NCBI RefSeq assembly: GCF_014651815.1
Contig: NZ_BMXP01000003.1
Location: forward strand, 124,001 to 188,000
Length of the DNA: 64,000 nucleotides
Source of the DNA: Alteromonas halophila
GTDB lineage: Bacteria; Pseudomonadota; Gammaproteobacteria; Enterobacterales; Alteromonadaceae
Direction: 5' to 3'
Positions within the stretch are counted from its first letter, which is position 1. Each line of letters opens with the position of its first letter. Of the stretch, positions 19,636 to 27,611 are shown piece by piece. The position numbers and the translations under genes were made by a program. The notes under the pieces are model-generated. The model worked only from the letters and a program-made list of their open reading frames with translations, was not told the origin of the DNA and ran no database searches.

Positions 19636-19971
19636 TTTTCTCTACTCTTCTAGTTATTCCAGTTTTGCAGCTAGTAGCGTTACAGCCTCGTGAGGGGGCT
19701 TGTAGCCAGTGCGCAACACGTCGTAAACCCATCTCTGGGGACTCTGCCGCCGCTTCCATGCGACGGAAGGTTGCGCCCCGGCTACCAGCCCCCTTCTGCG
19801 GAGCGAAGCACTACAACTCCCCGCCTTGCCGAGAAATGCGCTTTTGCCTTGCCTTTTGCGGGGTGAAATGCGAAATGCAAGCACGCACCGGACAGAGATT
19901 AACCAAAAAACATTAGTAAATTGTCGCATTTACCATTAGATTTTACTATCGCTAACAGGAGGATAATAACA
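19636..19971. other. 336-bp intergenic region with a hairpin element
   Basis: No gene is supported in this stretch. Its left half is a 100-bp element with inverted ends (separate entry). The rest is rich in GC tracts with GAAATGCG-type short motifs. AGGAGG for the small HTH gene lies at the right end. Confidence 0.5.
19694..19793. repeat. 100-bp imperfect palindromic element
   Basis: The ends are inverted repeats: GGGGGCTTGTAGCC (19694-19707) and GGCTACCAGCCCCC (19780-19793), 13 of 14 matching. Inside, GCGCAAC is paired by GTTGCGC, so almost the whole element can fold into one long hairpin. It encodes no protein I trust. It resembles a dispersed MITE/REP-like repeat; only one copy is seen in this window. 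Confidence 0.5.
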
Positions 19972-20154
19972 ATGAGTCTTATGACGGTAAGCGAGGTGGC
20001 CGAGTACCTCAATGTTCAGGATATTCGCATTGAGCGTTTGGAGCGTGAAAGTTTGCTGGTGTCCAAAGATAAAGACGAGGCGGGGAATCCGTTGTTTGAT
20101 AGTGATGATGTAGAACGCTATAAAAAACTGGCGGAACGCTTGGGCGGTCTGTAA
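19972..20154 (+). CDS. Small helix-turn-helix DNA-binding protein (MerR/excisionase-like)
   Basis: 60-aa protein: MTVSEVAEYLNVQDIRIERL is a winged-helix motif like those of excisionases and MerR proteins, followed by NPLFDSDDVERYKKL, the typical wing. It is likely a small transcription factor; targets are unknown. ATG 19972 has a perfect AGGAGG 9 nt upstream, which rules out an earlier in-frame start at 19921. A terminator follows. Confidence 0.8.
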   Translation: MSLMTVSEVAEYLNVQDIRIERLERESLLVSKDKDEAGNPLFDSDDVERYKKLAERLGGL

Positions 20155-20177
20155 CCGCAGCGCCGCAATACAGTGGA

Positions 20178-20214
20178 AAAGCCCAGCGGCACAACCACTG
20201 GGCTTTACTATTTT
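20178..20214. terminator. Bidirectional terminator between HTH gene and pepB
   Basis: AAAGCCCAG (20178-20186) pairs with CTGGGCTTT (20198-20206), followed by an AT-rich tract TTTT on the plus side and preceded by AAAA. It serves both the HTH gene and the convergent pepB. Confidence 0.85.
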
Positions 20215-20216
20215 AG

Positions 20217-21500
20217 CTAAAACTCGTGCAACATTCTGGCTACCGACTTTATGCCAATACCGGACGCGCCTACCGGCATTTCAGATGTGGCTGAGCCGTT
20301 ATAGGCTGCCGCCAGATCCAGATGGATCCAGCCTTTGCCCTGGGGGTTAACAAACCGCGCCAGAAAGCCCGCGGCATTCGATGCGCCACCGGCACCACCG
20401 CCTTTCATTGGGCGGCTGTTCGCTGTATCGGCAAACGGGGACGGACACCGGTCTTTGTGAAAAGGCTCCAGGGGTAACGGCCAGAAGCGCTCGTATTCCG
20501 CGCTGGCACAGCTAAGCATTTTCTCGCGGGCCTGCGCATCCATCGAAAACACCGCATGGTAGTCTGGCCCAACTGCCACCGACGCGGCTCCGGTTAACGT
20601 GGCTGCATCGATAATCAACGGGGCGCCGGTTTCCGTCGCCGCCATCAGTCCATCGGCCAGTACCAGCCGGCCTTCTGCATCGGTATTGACGACTTCTACC
20701 GTGGTTCCGTTTTTATAGGTCAGCACATCGCCCAGCTTATAAGCGTGACCGCTAATGAGGTTTTCCGCACAGCACAGGATCAGTTTAACCCGTTTTTGCA
20801 GGTTCTGTGATATCGCCAGGCCCAGCGAGCCGGTGACCGTGGCCGCTCCACCCATATCACACTTCATGGTTAGCATGCCCTCACTGGACTTAATGCTGTA
20901 ACCACCACTATCAAAGGTGATGCCTTTACCCACCAGTACCGCGTCGACCGGTGCATCGGCGTTACCGGTGGGGTTATAGTCCAGCTCAAGCATAGCTGGC
21001 GGGCGCTCACTGCCTCGTCCTACATTGTAAATACCAATCCAGCCCGCCTCGTTTAGCGCTTCGCCGCTGGTAATGGTATAGGAGACGTTGTCGCCGCCAA
21101 GTTCTTTTAGCCAGCTAGCCGCGCGCATCGATAAGGTCTCAGGGGATAAGTCTTCCGGCGAGTCATTCACCAGTTTGCGGGTAAACAACAGTGCACTGTA
21201 CTCGCGGGCCAAATCGTCAGCATCCTCGTTATCGGCCCAGATAATACTGCCGGGATTGCGTGCACGGGTGTAGCTTAACGCGAACGCCCACTGCAATGAT
21301 TTGCTCCACTCGCCGGTAAGTGCGACAGCGCGCAGGCTTAAGTCATCCAACTTACGGGCAGCTTGCTGAACAATTCGTTCAGGCGCTGCATCTTCACTCA
21401 GGTGAATTGTCGCGCCCGTTTCACTGAAACTAAGCCGGGTGTTTTCTCCCCAGGCTGGTGCAGCAGGTGCCGTGGACAATGCGACAGTAAAATCACTCAT
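20217..21500 (-). CDS. pepB: Peptidase B (M17 leucyl aminopeptidase family)
   Basis: Manganese-dependent cytosolic aminopeptidase. The 427-aa length equals E. coli PepB, shorter than PepA (503). The M17 catalytic core is clear: GKGITFDSGGYSIK (metal and Lys), MKCDMGGAA, NTDAEGRL, and DAATLTGA. The N-terminal domain is short, as in PepB. Divergent from sfsA with 50 bp between starts. Confidence 0.95.
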   Translation of the reverse strand: MSDFTVALSTAPAAPAWGENTRLSFSETGATIHLSEDAAPERIVQQAARKLDDLSLRAVALTGEWSKSLQWAFALSYTRARNPGSIIWADNEDADDLAREYSALLFTRKLVNDSPEDLSPETLSMRAASWLKELGGDNVSYTITSGEALNEAGWIGIYNVGRGSERPPAMLELDYNPTGNADAPVDAVLVGKGITFDSGGYSIKSSEGMLTMKCDMGGAATVTGSLGLAISQNLQKRVKLILCCAENLISGHAYKLGDVLTYKNGTTVEVVNTDAEGRLVLADGLMAATETGAPLIIDAATLTGAASVAVGPDYHAVFSMDAQAREKMLSCASAEYERFWPLPLEPFHKDRCPSPFADTANSRPMKGGGAGGASNAAGFLARFVNPQGKGWIHLDLAAAYNGSATSEMPVGASGIGIKSVARMLHEF

Positions 21501-21550
21501 GCTTTTTATTCCTCACTTGATAGACTTAGCTATTTTACGGATGAGTCACT

Positions 21551-22258
21551 ATGCAGTTCAGTTCCCCTCTTATCCCCGGCACGTTAATCAAACGCTACAA
21601 ACGCTTTTTCGCCGATGTGCGCCTAGACGATGGTGACGTAGTTACCGCCCATTGTCCGAACACCGGTGCCATGACGGGCTGCGCCGAACCCGGTTACCGG
21701 GTCTACCTCAGTCCCGCAGATAATCCGAAGCGCAAACTGCGTTATACCTGGGAGCTGGCGCAAACTCATGAGGATCACTACATAGGCGTCAATACGCATA
21801 ATGCTAACAAACTCGTCGAAGAGGCGCTAAAGAATCGCATGATTGACGCTGACGGCCTGCGCAATTTTGATACCTACAAGCGCGAAGTCACCCCGCCGGG
21901 TAGTAACAGCCGGTTTGACTTTGCACTTTATCAGGAGGGCGATGTACGGTTTGCAGAAGTGAAGTCGGTGACCCTGGCGCGTGGTAATGCCGGCTATTTT
22001 CCCGACGCTGTCACTGCCCGGGGCGCAAAACACTGTGAAGAGCTTGCCGCACTGGCGGCGCAGGGCGTGCCGACCATGCTGCTGTTCTGTGTGCAGCATA
22101 CTGCTGTACAGTCGGTCAGCGTCGCTCGCGATATTGATCCGAATTACGCCCGTGCCGTAAATGGTGCTCTGCACGCGGGCGTGACCCTTGTTGCGCTTGG
22201 GTGTGAAATCACAAAAGAAAAAATAGAAGTAAATCAGTCACTCCCGCTCAAAATTTAA
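21551..22258 (+). CDS. sfsA: SfsA family protein
   Basis: 235-aa protein of the SfsA family (sugar fermentation stimulation protein; nucleic-acid binding and nuclease-like fold proposed). Motifs CPNTGAMTGC, DFALYQEGDVRFAEVKSVTLA and YFPDAVTARGAKH are strongly conserved in the family. Exact biological role is unsettled. It precedes dksA, as in E. coli. Confidence 0.95.
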   Translation: MQFSSPLIPGTLIKRYKRFFADVRLDDGDVVTAHCPNTGAMTGCAEPGYRVYLSPADNPKRKLRYTWELAQTHEDHYIGVNTHNANKLVEEALKNRMIDADGLRNFDTYKREVTPPGSNSRFDFALYQEGDVRFAEVKSVTLARGNAGYFPDAVTARGAKHCEELAALAAQGVPTMLLFCVQHTAVQSVSVARDIDPNYARAVNGALHAGVTLVALGCEITKEKIEVNQSLPLKI

Positions 22259-22494
22259 AAAACAGGTTGATTTTTAAATTAAGGGAGTCATATTTGCGCG
22301 TTGTTCTGCGTTGTCAGAGGTTTTCACTCTGACAGGGAAGCCGGCAATTCGGCCTTCATTGTGAAGTGTCCGCATTGCTGTACTGCTAAAGAAAACGCTC
22401 AAAGACACTTTCGTTGCCTGATATGACCGATTCTGCTATATATCATCGATTCATTCAGGACATTGTGGATGTCGTAGTGTAGGAGATGTGGCAC

Positions 22495-22944
22495 ATGCCA
22501 ACAGGAAATGAACCTAAATCCCTTGGACTGTTAGCACTGGCAGGCTTACAGCCGTACCAGCCTGGCGCTGACGAAGAGTACATGAATGAAGCACAAACGG
22601 AGCATTTCCGGTTGTTGCTTAAAGCGTGGCGCAATCAGCTTCGTGAAGAAGTAGACCGTACCGTGACCCACATGAAAGACGAAGCGGCTAACTTTCCTGA
22701 TCCGGTCGACCGTGCCGCACAGGAAGAAGAATTCAGCCTTGAATTGCGTACTCGCGACCGTGAACGCAAGCTCATCAAAAAGATAGAAAAAACGCTGAAG
22801 CGCATTGAAGAGGATGACTTTGGTTTTTGTGATCAGTGCGGCATTGAAATTGGCATTCGTCGCCTGGAAGCTCGTCCTACGGCTGATTTGTGCATCGACT
22901 GCAAAACCATGGCCGAAATCAAAGAAAAGCAGCTTCAGGGTTAA
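22495..22944 (+). CDS. dksA: RNA polymerase-binding transcription factor DksA
   Basis: Binds the RNAP secondary channel and with ppGpp controls rRNA and stress promoters. The 149-aa protein has the coiled-coil with the tip acidic region ([12 protein letters not shown] includes the two Asp/Ala tip residues) and a C4 zinc finger (CDQCG...CIDC). ATG 22495 is preferred over ATG 22486 because AGGAG at 22481-22485 directly abuts the latter but is 9 nt from the former. Head of the dksA-gluQRS-pcnB-folK cluster. Confidence 0.97.
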   Translation: MPTGNEPKSLGLLALAGLQPYQPGADEEYMNEAQTEHFRLLLKAWRNQLREEVDRTVTHMKDEAANFPDPVDRAAQEEEFSLELRTRDRERKLIKKIEKTLKRIEEDDFGFCDQCGIEIGIRRLEARPTADLCIDCKTMAEIKEKQLQG

Positions 22945-23015
22945 TCCCGAAGCTGGCCTTTTGTCAGGGTATGGTTTGAAGACCATACCTATGATTACCT
23001 GCAGCCTGCAAAACG

Positions 23016-23939
23016 ATGGCTGAATCACGTCGTTACACTGGCCGTTTCGCGCCCTCTCCTTCTGGTCATTTACACTTCGGCTCACTGATCGCCGCCCTTG
23101 CCAGCTACCTGGATGCCAAAGCCAGTCAGGGCACCTGGCTGGTGCGTATGGAAGACATTGATACGCCGCGCTGCGTGCCGGGCATGGATACCGCTATTCT
23201 GAATGCGCTTGAATGCCACGGACTGCACTGGGACGGTGAGGTAATGTACCAGTCTCGTCAGCATGCCCGTTACCAGCAAACCATTGAAGATTTGCTGACC
23301 TCTGGCCGTGCCTATTATTGTCGCTGTACACGCAAGCAGGTTAAAGCAGCGGGCGGCGTTTATCCTGGCACCTGCCGGCATTTGCAGTTAGGCCCCAGCA
23401 ATGCGGCACTGCGGGTGAGGTTGCCAGTACAAGTTACAGCGTTTGACGATGAAATCCTCGGTCATCAGTCACTAAGTAGCCCAGCTGGAAGCCTGCCACC
23501 ACTGGAAGATACCATTGTCCATCGCCGGGACGGCCTCTATGCCTATAACCTGGTGGTGGTGATGGATGATATTGCACAACAGGTCACCCACATCGTCAGA
23601 GGCAGCGACTTACTGCCCACAACGCTGACCCACCTGAATATGTATGCATTGCTTGATGCGCCGCCCCCCGCATACGCCCATGTGCCGGTAGCAAGTGTCG
23701 CGCCTGGCCGCAAGCTGAGTAAGCAGAATCACGCAGCGCCGCTGGATACATCGGTTCCTGCCGATAACCTGATACGGGCACTCCGCTTCCTCGGGCAGCA
23801 GGTAGAAGATGGCTGGCAGGGGCTGTCACCAGAAACACTTTTACACCATGCTGCTGATGGCTGGGACAGGAAAAAGGTCGCAAAACAACCTGAAATCATT
23901 GTCGATCAGCACGAATCCACTTATTATAGCGGGCCTTAA
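23016..23939 (+). CDS. gluQRS: Glutamyl-Q tRNA(Asp) synthetase
   Basis: Paralogue of the GluRS catalytic domain that glutamylates the queuosine base of tRNA-Asp. The 307-aa protein has FAPSPSGHLHFGS (HIGH equivalent), the zinc site CRC...YPGTC near residues 101-119, and KLSKQN (KMSKS equivalent). It lacks an anticodon-binding domain, as expected for GluQRS. Follows dksA as in E. coli. Confidence 0.96.
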   Translation: MAESRRYTGRFAPSPSGHLHFGSLIAALASYLDAKASQGTWLVRMEDIDTPRCVPGMDTAILNALECHGLHWDGEVMYQSRQHARYQQTIEDLLTSGRAYYCRCTRKQVKAAGGVYPGTCRHLQLGPSNAALRVRLPVQVTAFDDEILGHQSLSSPAGSLPPLEDTIVHRRDGLYAYNLVVVMDDIAQQVTHIVRGSDLLPTTLTHLNMYALLDAPPPAYAHVPVASVAPGRKLSKQNHAAPLDTSVPADNLIRALRFLGQQVEDGWQGLSPETLLHHAADGWDRKKVAKQPEIIVDQHESTYYSGP

Positions 23940-23962
23940 TTTCTCAGGGAGACATCATCATC

Positions 23963-25339
23963 ATTAATCGCGTGCTAAAAACCGTCCGGGGTGCCTTCAG
24001 CAAAGATAAATCATCTGAGGCGTTAACGGCGACGGTGATCCCCCGTGCCGGGCACGATATCTCCCGTGACGACATTAGTCCCAATGCGCTCAAGGTATTA
24101 TACCGGCTCAATAGTGCCGGCTTTGAATCTTACCTGGTGGGTGGCTGTGTACGCGATTTGATGATGGGCCTTAAGCCCAAAGACTTTGACGTCGCCACCA
24201 ATGCCACGCCAGAGCAAATCAAGGCAACCTTTAAAAACTGCCGGTTGATTGGTCGGCGCTTTCGTCTCGCGCATATCGTCTTCGGCCGTGAGGTCATTGA
24301 AGTTGCCACCTTCCGTGGCCATCACGCTGAGGGCGGTGAGGATGACAGCAAGCCGGCAGGCAAGCAGTCTGAATCCGGTATGCTGGTTCGCGATAATGTG
24401 TTTGGGTCGATTGAAGAAGATGCACAGCGCCGCGACTTCACCTTTAACGCCATGTATTACAGCGTGGCCGACTTTGCCATCCGCGATTTTGCCGATGGCC
24501 TCAAATCTATCGAAAAGCGCGAAGTCAGACTGATTGGCGACCCCGCCACCCGCTACAGCGAAGATCCGGTACGGATGCTGCGGGCGGTGCGTTTTGCCGT
24601 CAAGCTGTCAATGGACATCCACCCGGATACTGCCGCCCCCATTTACGAACTGGCGGGCCGCCTGGCCGATATTCCGCCCGCACGTTTGTTCGAGGAAACG
24701 CTGAAACTGTTTCTCAGCGGCCAGGGTGACGCCACCTTTATGCTGCTGCGCGAATACGGACTGGTGCAATTGCTGTTTCCGCAGCTTGTGCCATTTATAA
24801 AAGACGATAACAGCCGGGAAATGCAGTTCATTCGCAAAGTCTTGCAAAATACCGATGAGCGTATAAATACTAATCAGCGTGTGACACCGGCCTTCCTGTA
24901 TGCGGCGCTGCTCTGGTATCCGCTTGAGGAGCATACCCAGAAGCTTCAGGCCGAATCCGGGCTTAATAATCATGATGCCTTTAATATTGCCTGTGGCGAA
25001 GTTATCAGCCGCCAGACCCAGCGCATTATGATCCCTAAGCGGTTCTCAACCGTCATCCGCGATATCTGGATCCTGCAGCAACGCCTGCCTAAGCGTTTTG
25101 GCCGCCGGGCTTACCAGTTGCTTACTCACCCTAAGTTCCGTGCTGGCTTTGACTTTCTGCTCGTGCGGGGGCAGACCGAAGGCGGCGACTTGCTCGAATT
25201 AGCCGACTGGTGGAGTGTGTTTCAGCATGCCGATCCGGGTAAGCAAAAGGGCATGGTAAATTCGCTGCGCCGCAAAGAAGGCAGCCAGAAGCCCCGCCGG
25301 CGACGCCGCCGCGCAAAGAGCAACAACGGCAATGAATAA
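23963..25339 (+). CDS. pcnB: Poly(A) polymerase PcnB, apparent non-AUG start
   Basis: Adds 3' poly(A) tails that promote RNA decay. The nucleotidyltransferase core is clear: YLVGGCVRDLMMG, KDFDVATNA, RRFRLAHIVFG and EVATFRGHH; the tail is Arg-rich (PRRRRRRAK). No ATG is available near the N-terminus. GGGAG (23947-23951) is followed by ATC/ATT codons and then AAT CGC GTG. The residues before that GTG align with the N-terminus of E. coli PcnB, whose gene is known to start at AUU. I place the start at ATT 23963 (ATC 23960 also possible); GTG 23972 is the conservative alternative. It overlaps folK by 8 nt. Confidence 0.9.
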   Translation: MNRVLKTVRGAFSKDKSSEALTATVIPRAGHDISRDDISPNALKVLYRLNSAGFESYLVGGCVRDLMMGLKPKDFDVATNATPEQIKATFKNCRLIGRRFRLAHIVFGREVIEVATFRGHHAEGGEDDSKPAGKQSESGMLVRDNVFGSIEEDAQRRDFTFNAMYYSVADFAIRDFADGLKSIEKREVRLIGDPATRYSEDPVRMLRAVRFAVKLSMDIHPDTAAPIYELAGRLADIPPARLFEETLKLFLSGQGDATFMLLREYGLVQLLFPQLVPFIKDDNSREMQFIRKVLQNTDERINTNQRVTPAFLYAALLWYPLEEHTQKLQAESGLNNHDAFNIACGEVISRQTQRIMIPKRFSTVIRDIWILQQRLPKRFGRRAYQLLTHPKFRAGFDFLLVRGQTEGGDLLELADWWSVFQHADPGKQKGMVNSLRRKEGSQKPRRRRRRAKSNNGNE

Positions 25340-25829
25340 AGAGCATGTCTACATTGGCCTTGGCAGTAATCTGGATGCCCCACAGGCGCAGATTGCCCGG
25401 GCTTTAGAAGCACTGGATCAACTTGATGATACCCGCGTGCTTAGCCGGTCCTCGCTGTATGCCAGCAAGCCTATGGGCCCGCAGGATCAGCCTGATTTTG
25501 TGAACGCAGTCTGTCTGCTTGAAACAGGCTATCAACCTGAGGCGTTTCTGGGTGAACTGCAGAAGATCGAAAACACTCAGGGTCGCAAACGTAAGTCTGA
25601 ACGCTGGGGGGCACGCACACTTGATTTAGACATTCTGCTATTTGGCAGTCAAACCATCGATACGCCCACACTGACCGTCCCGCATTACGGCATGAGTGAA
25701 CGGGAATTCGTACTGGTGCCCCTGTTCGAAATTGCGCCCAGTATGATCATGCATGACGGCAAACCCCTTGCTCAGTGGGTGGCCCGGTGCAATCTAGACG
25801 GTCTTCGCCGCCTGCCGCCTTCCAATTAG
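25332..25829 (+). CDS. folK: 2-amino-4-hydroxy-6-hydroxymethyldihydropteridine pyrophosphokinase (HPPK)
   Basis: Transfers pyrophosphate from ATP to hydroxymethyl-dihydropterin in folate synthesis. The 165-aa protein has YIGLGSNL, NAVCLLETGYQPE, the ATP/pterin motif RWGARTLDLDILLFG and VPHYGMSEREFVLVPL. Overlaps the pcnB end by 8 nt, so it is translationally coupled; panB follows. Confidence 0.97.
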   Translation: MNKEHVYIGLGSNLDAPQAQIARALEALDQLDDTRVLSRSSLYASKPMGPQDQPDFVNAVCLLETGYQPEAFLGELQKIENTQGRKRKSERWGARTLDLDILLFGSQTIDTPTLTVPHYGMSEREFVLVPLFEIAPSMIMHDGKPLAQWVARCNLDGLRRLPPSN

Positions 25830-25880
25830 TGTAAAAATCCGTATAGTTCGCCATCAGACTTGTGCGTAAAGGACGGGAAC

Positions 25881-26675
25881 ATGAAAAAGGTCACGATCTC
25901 AGCCCTGCAGAAACAAAAGCAGAACAATCAGAAAATTACAGCACTGACGGCCTATGATGCCAGCTTTGCGATGATGTTTGATGAACAGGGCATTGATGTA
26001 CTGCTGGTCGGTGATTCACTGGGTATGGTGCTGAATGGTCAGGATGATACCTTGCAGGTCACCGTGGCGGATATTGCCTATCACACCCGCGCCGTACGAC
26101 GCGGCACTGAGCGTGCGTTTGTTATCGCTGACATGCCGTTTATGAGTTACGCCAGCGCACAGGACAGTTACCAGAATGCCGCGCAGCTAATGGCTGCGGG
26201 TGCCAGCATGGTCAAAATTGAAGGCGGCCGCTGGCTGTGCGATACGGTGACAGGTCTGGTACAACGCGGCGTACCGGTCTGCGGTCATCTTGGGCTTACC
26301 CCACAATCGGTGCATGTGTTTGGCGGCTTTAAAGTACAGGGCCGCGAGAAAGACAAAGCCCAGCAACTAATCGATGAAGCCCTGGCGCTGGAAGCGGCGG
26401 GCATTCAGTTACTGGTGCTGGAATGCGTACCAACCGAGCTGGCTACCCGGGTGACCAGTGCGCTGTCCATTCCGGTCATTGGTATCGGCGCCGGACGCTT
26501 TACCGATGGTCAGATCCTGGTGATGCATGATATGTTCGGCATTAGCGCGAACTATATGCCAAAATTTTCTAAGAATTACATGGCAGACGGCGGCACCCTG
26601 CGCGACGCAGTAAAACGCTATATTGATGATGTCCACGCCGGTGACTTCCCCTCCGATGCCCACAGTTTTGAGTAA
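25881..26675 (+). CDS. panB: Ketopantoate hydroxymethyltransferase
   Basis: First committed step of pantothenate (CoA) synthesis: ketoisovalerate plus methylene-THF to ketopantoate. The 264-aa protein has [25 protein letters not shown] and [12 protein letters not shown] 25881 preferred over an upstream start because GGACGGG lies just ahead and the length then matches E. coli PanB (264). 11 bp upstream of panC. Confidence 0.97.
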   Translation: MKKVTISALQKQKQNNQKITALTAYDASFAMMFDEQGIDVLLVGDSLGMVLNGQDDTLQVTVADIAYHTRAVRRGTERAFVIADMPFMSYASAQDSYQNAAQLMAAGASMVKIEGGRWLCDTVTGLVQRGVPVCGHLGLTPQSVHVFGGFKVQGREKDKAQQLIDEALALEAAGIQLLVLECVPTELATRVTSALSIPVIGIGAGRFTDGQILVMHDMFGISANYMPKFSKNYMADGGTLRDAVKRYIDDVHAGDFPSDAHSFE

Positions 26676-26686
26676 CAAGTAACACT

Positions 26687-27535
26687 ATGCAGGTTATCGA
26701 ATCTATTGATGCGCTTCGCGCGCAAACCAAGGCCTGGCGTGAGCAGGGTAAAACCATCGGCTTTGTGCCAACCATGGGCAATCTGCATCACGGGCACCTG
26801 ACCCTGATCGACGAAGCCCGTCGCCACTGTGATGTAGTGATTGCCAGTATCTTTGTTAATCCCATGCAGTTTGGTGAAAATGAAGATTTGGCCACGTACC
26901 CGCGTACACTGCCTGAAGACAAACAACACCTGACTGACCACGGCGCTGATGCGTTATTTCTACCAAGCGTGAAGGCGATGTACCCGCGTGGACTGGCGCA
27001 GCAAACTATTGTAGAAGTACCGGGGTTGTCTGATGTGGTGTGTGGCGCGAGCCGCCCGGGGCACTTTCGCGGCGTCGCTACGGTGGTCTGCAAGCTGTTT
27101 AATATGGTCGCGCCTGATCATGCCTTTTTTGGTAAAAAGGATTATCAGCAGCTTAAAGTCATCAAAATGATGGCGATGGATCTGTCCATGGATATTCAGA
27201 TCCATGGTGTACCGACCCAGCGCGCCGATTCAGGCCTGGCACTGAGTTCCCGTAATGGCTACCTCAGTGAAAACGAGATGCAGGTGGCGCCGACACTGTA
27301 TGCGGTGATGTGCGCGCTGAAAGCCGATATTGAGGCAGGCGAGCGAGACTATCCGGCACTGATTGCATCACACACTAACACCCTGAGAGACGCAGGGTTC
27401 CGGCCTGATTACATTGAAGTGCTCAATGCCGATACACTGACCGCCCCTGCTGCCAACGACACCTCTCTGGTGATCCTGATAGCCGCCTTTTTAGGCACCA
27501 CCCGACTGATTGATAATATTGAGGTGTCTGTTTAG
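26687..27535 (+). CDS. panC: Pantothenate synthetase
   Basis: Joins pantoate and beta-alanine with ATP. The 282-aa protein has the nucleotidyl-transfer motif MGNLHHGH, FVNPMQFG, GKKDYQQL and RADSGLALSSRN. Forms an operon with panB. Beta-alanine is presumably supplied by PanP, encoded convergently next to it. Confidence 0.97.
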   Translation: MQVIESIDALRAQTKAWREQGKTIGFVPTMGNLHHGHLTLIDEARRHCDVVIASIFVNPMQFGENEDLATYPRTLPEDKQHLTDHGADALFLPSVKAMYPRGLAQQTIVEVPGLSDVVCGASRPGHFRGVATVVCKLFNMVAPDHAFFGKKDYQQLKVIKMMAMDLSMDIQIHGVPTQRADSGLALSSRNGYLSENEMQVAPTLYAVMCALKADIEAGERDYPALIASHTNTLRDAGFRPDYIEVLNADTLTAPAANDTSLVILIAAFLGTTRLIDNIEVSV

Positions 27536-27572
27536 CAAGCGAGTGCTATCCACTTCAGAAGTGAAAATTAAG

Positions 27573-27600
27573 AAGTAAGAAGTAAAAAGTAAAAAGTAAG
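27573..27600. repeat. Short tandem repeat, 4 x 7 bp
   Basis: Four in-phase units of AAGTAAG/AAGTAAA between panC and panP. Purine-rich, no coding role seen; possible slippage product. Confidence 0.7.
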
Positions 27601-27611
27601 AGACGCCTTAC

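Noticed and set aside
19694-19793. Integron attC site
   Set aside because: Size and imperfect palindrome fit, but the GTTRRRY/RYYYAAC core sites and an integrase or cassette array are missing.
19654-19929. Minus-strand ORFs in the hairpin element region
   Set aside because: The frames follow the palindromic repeat, lack ribosome-binding sites and have no recognisable domain.
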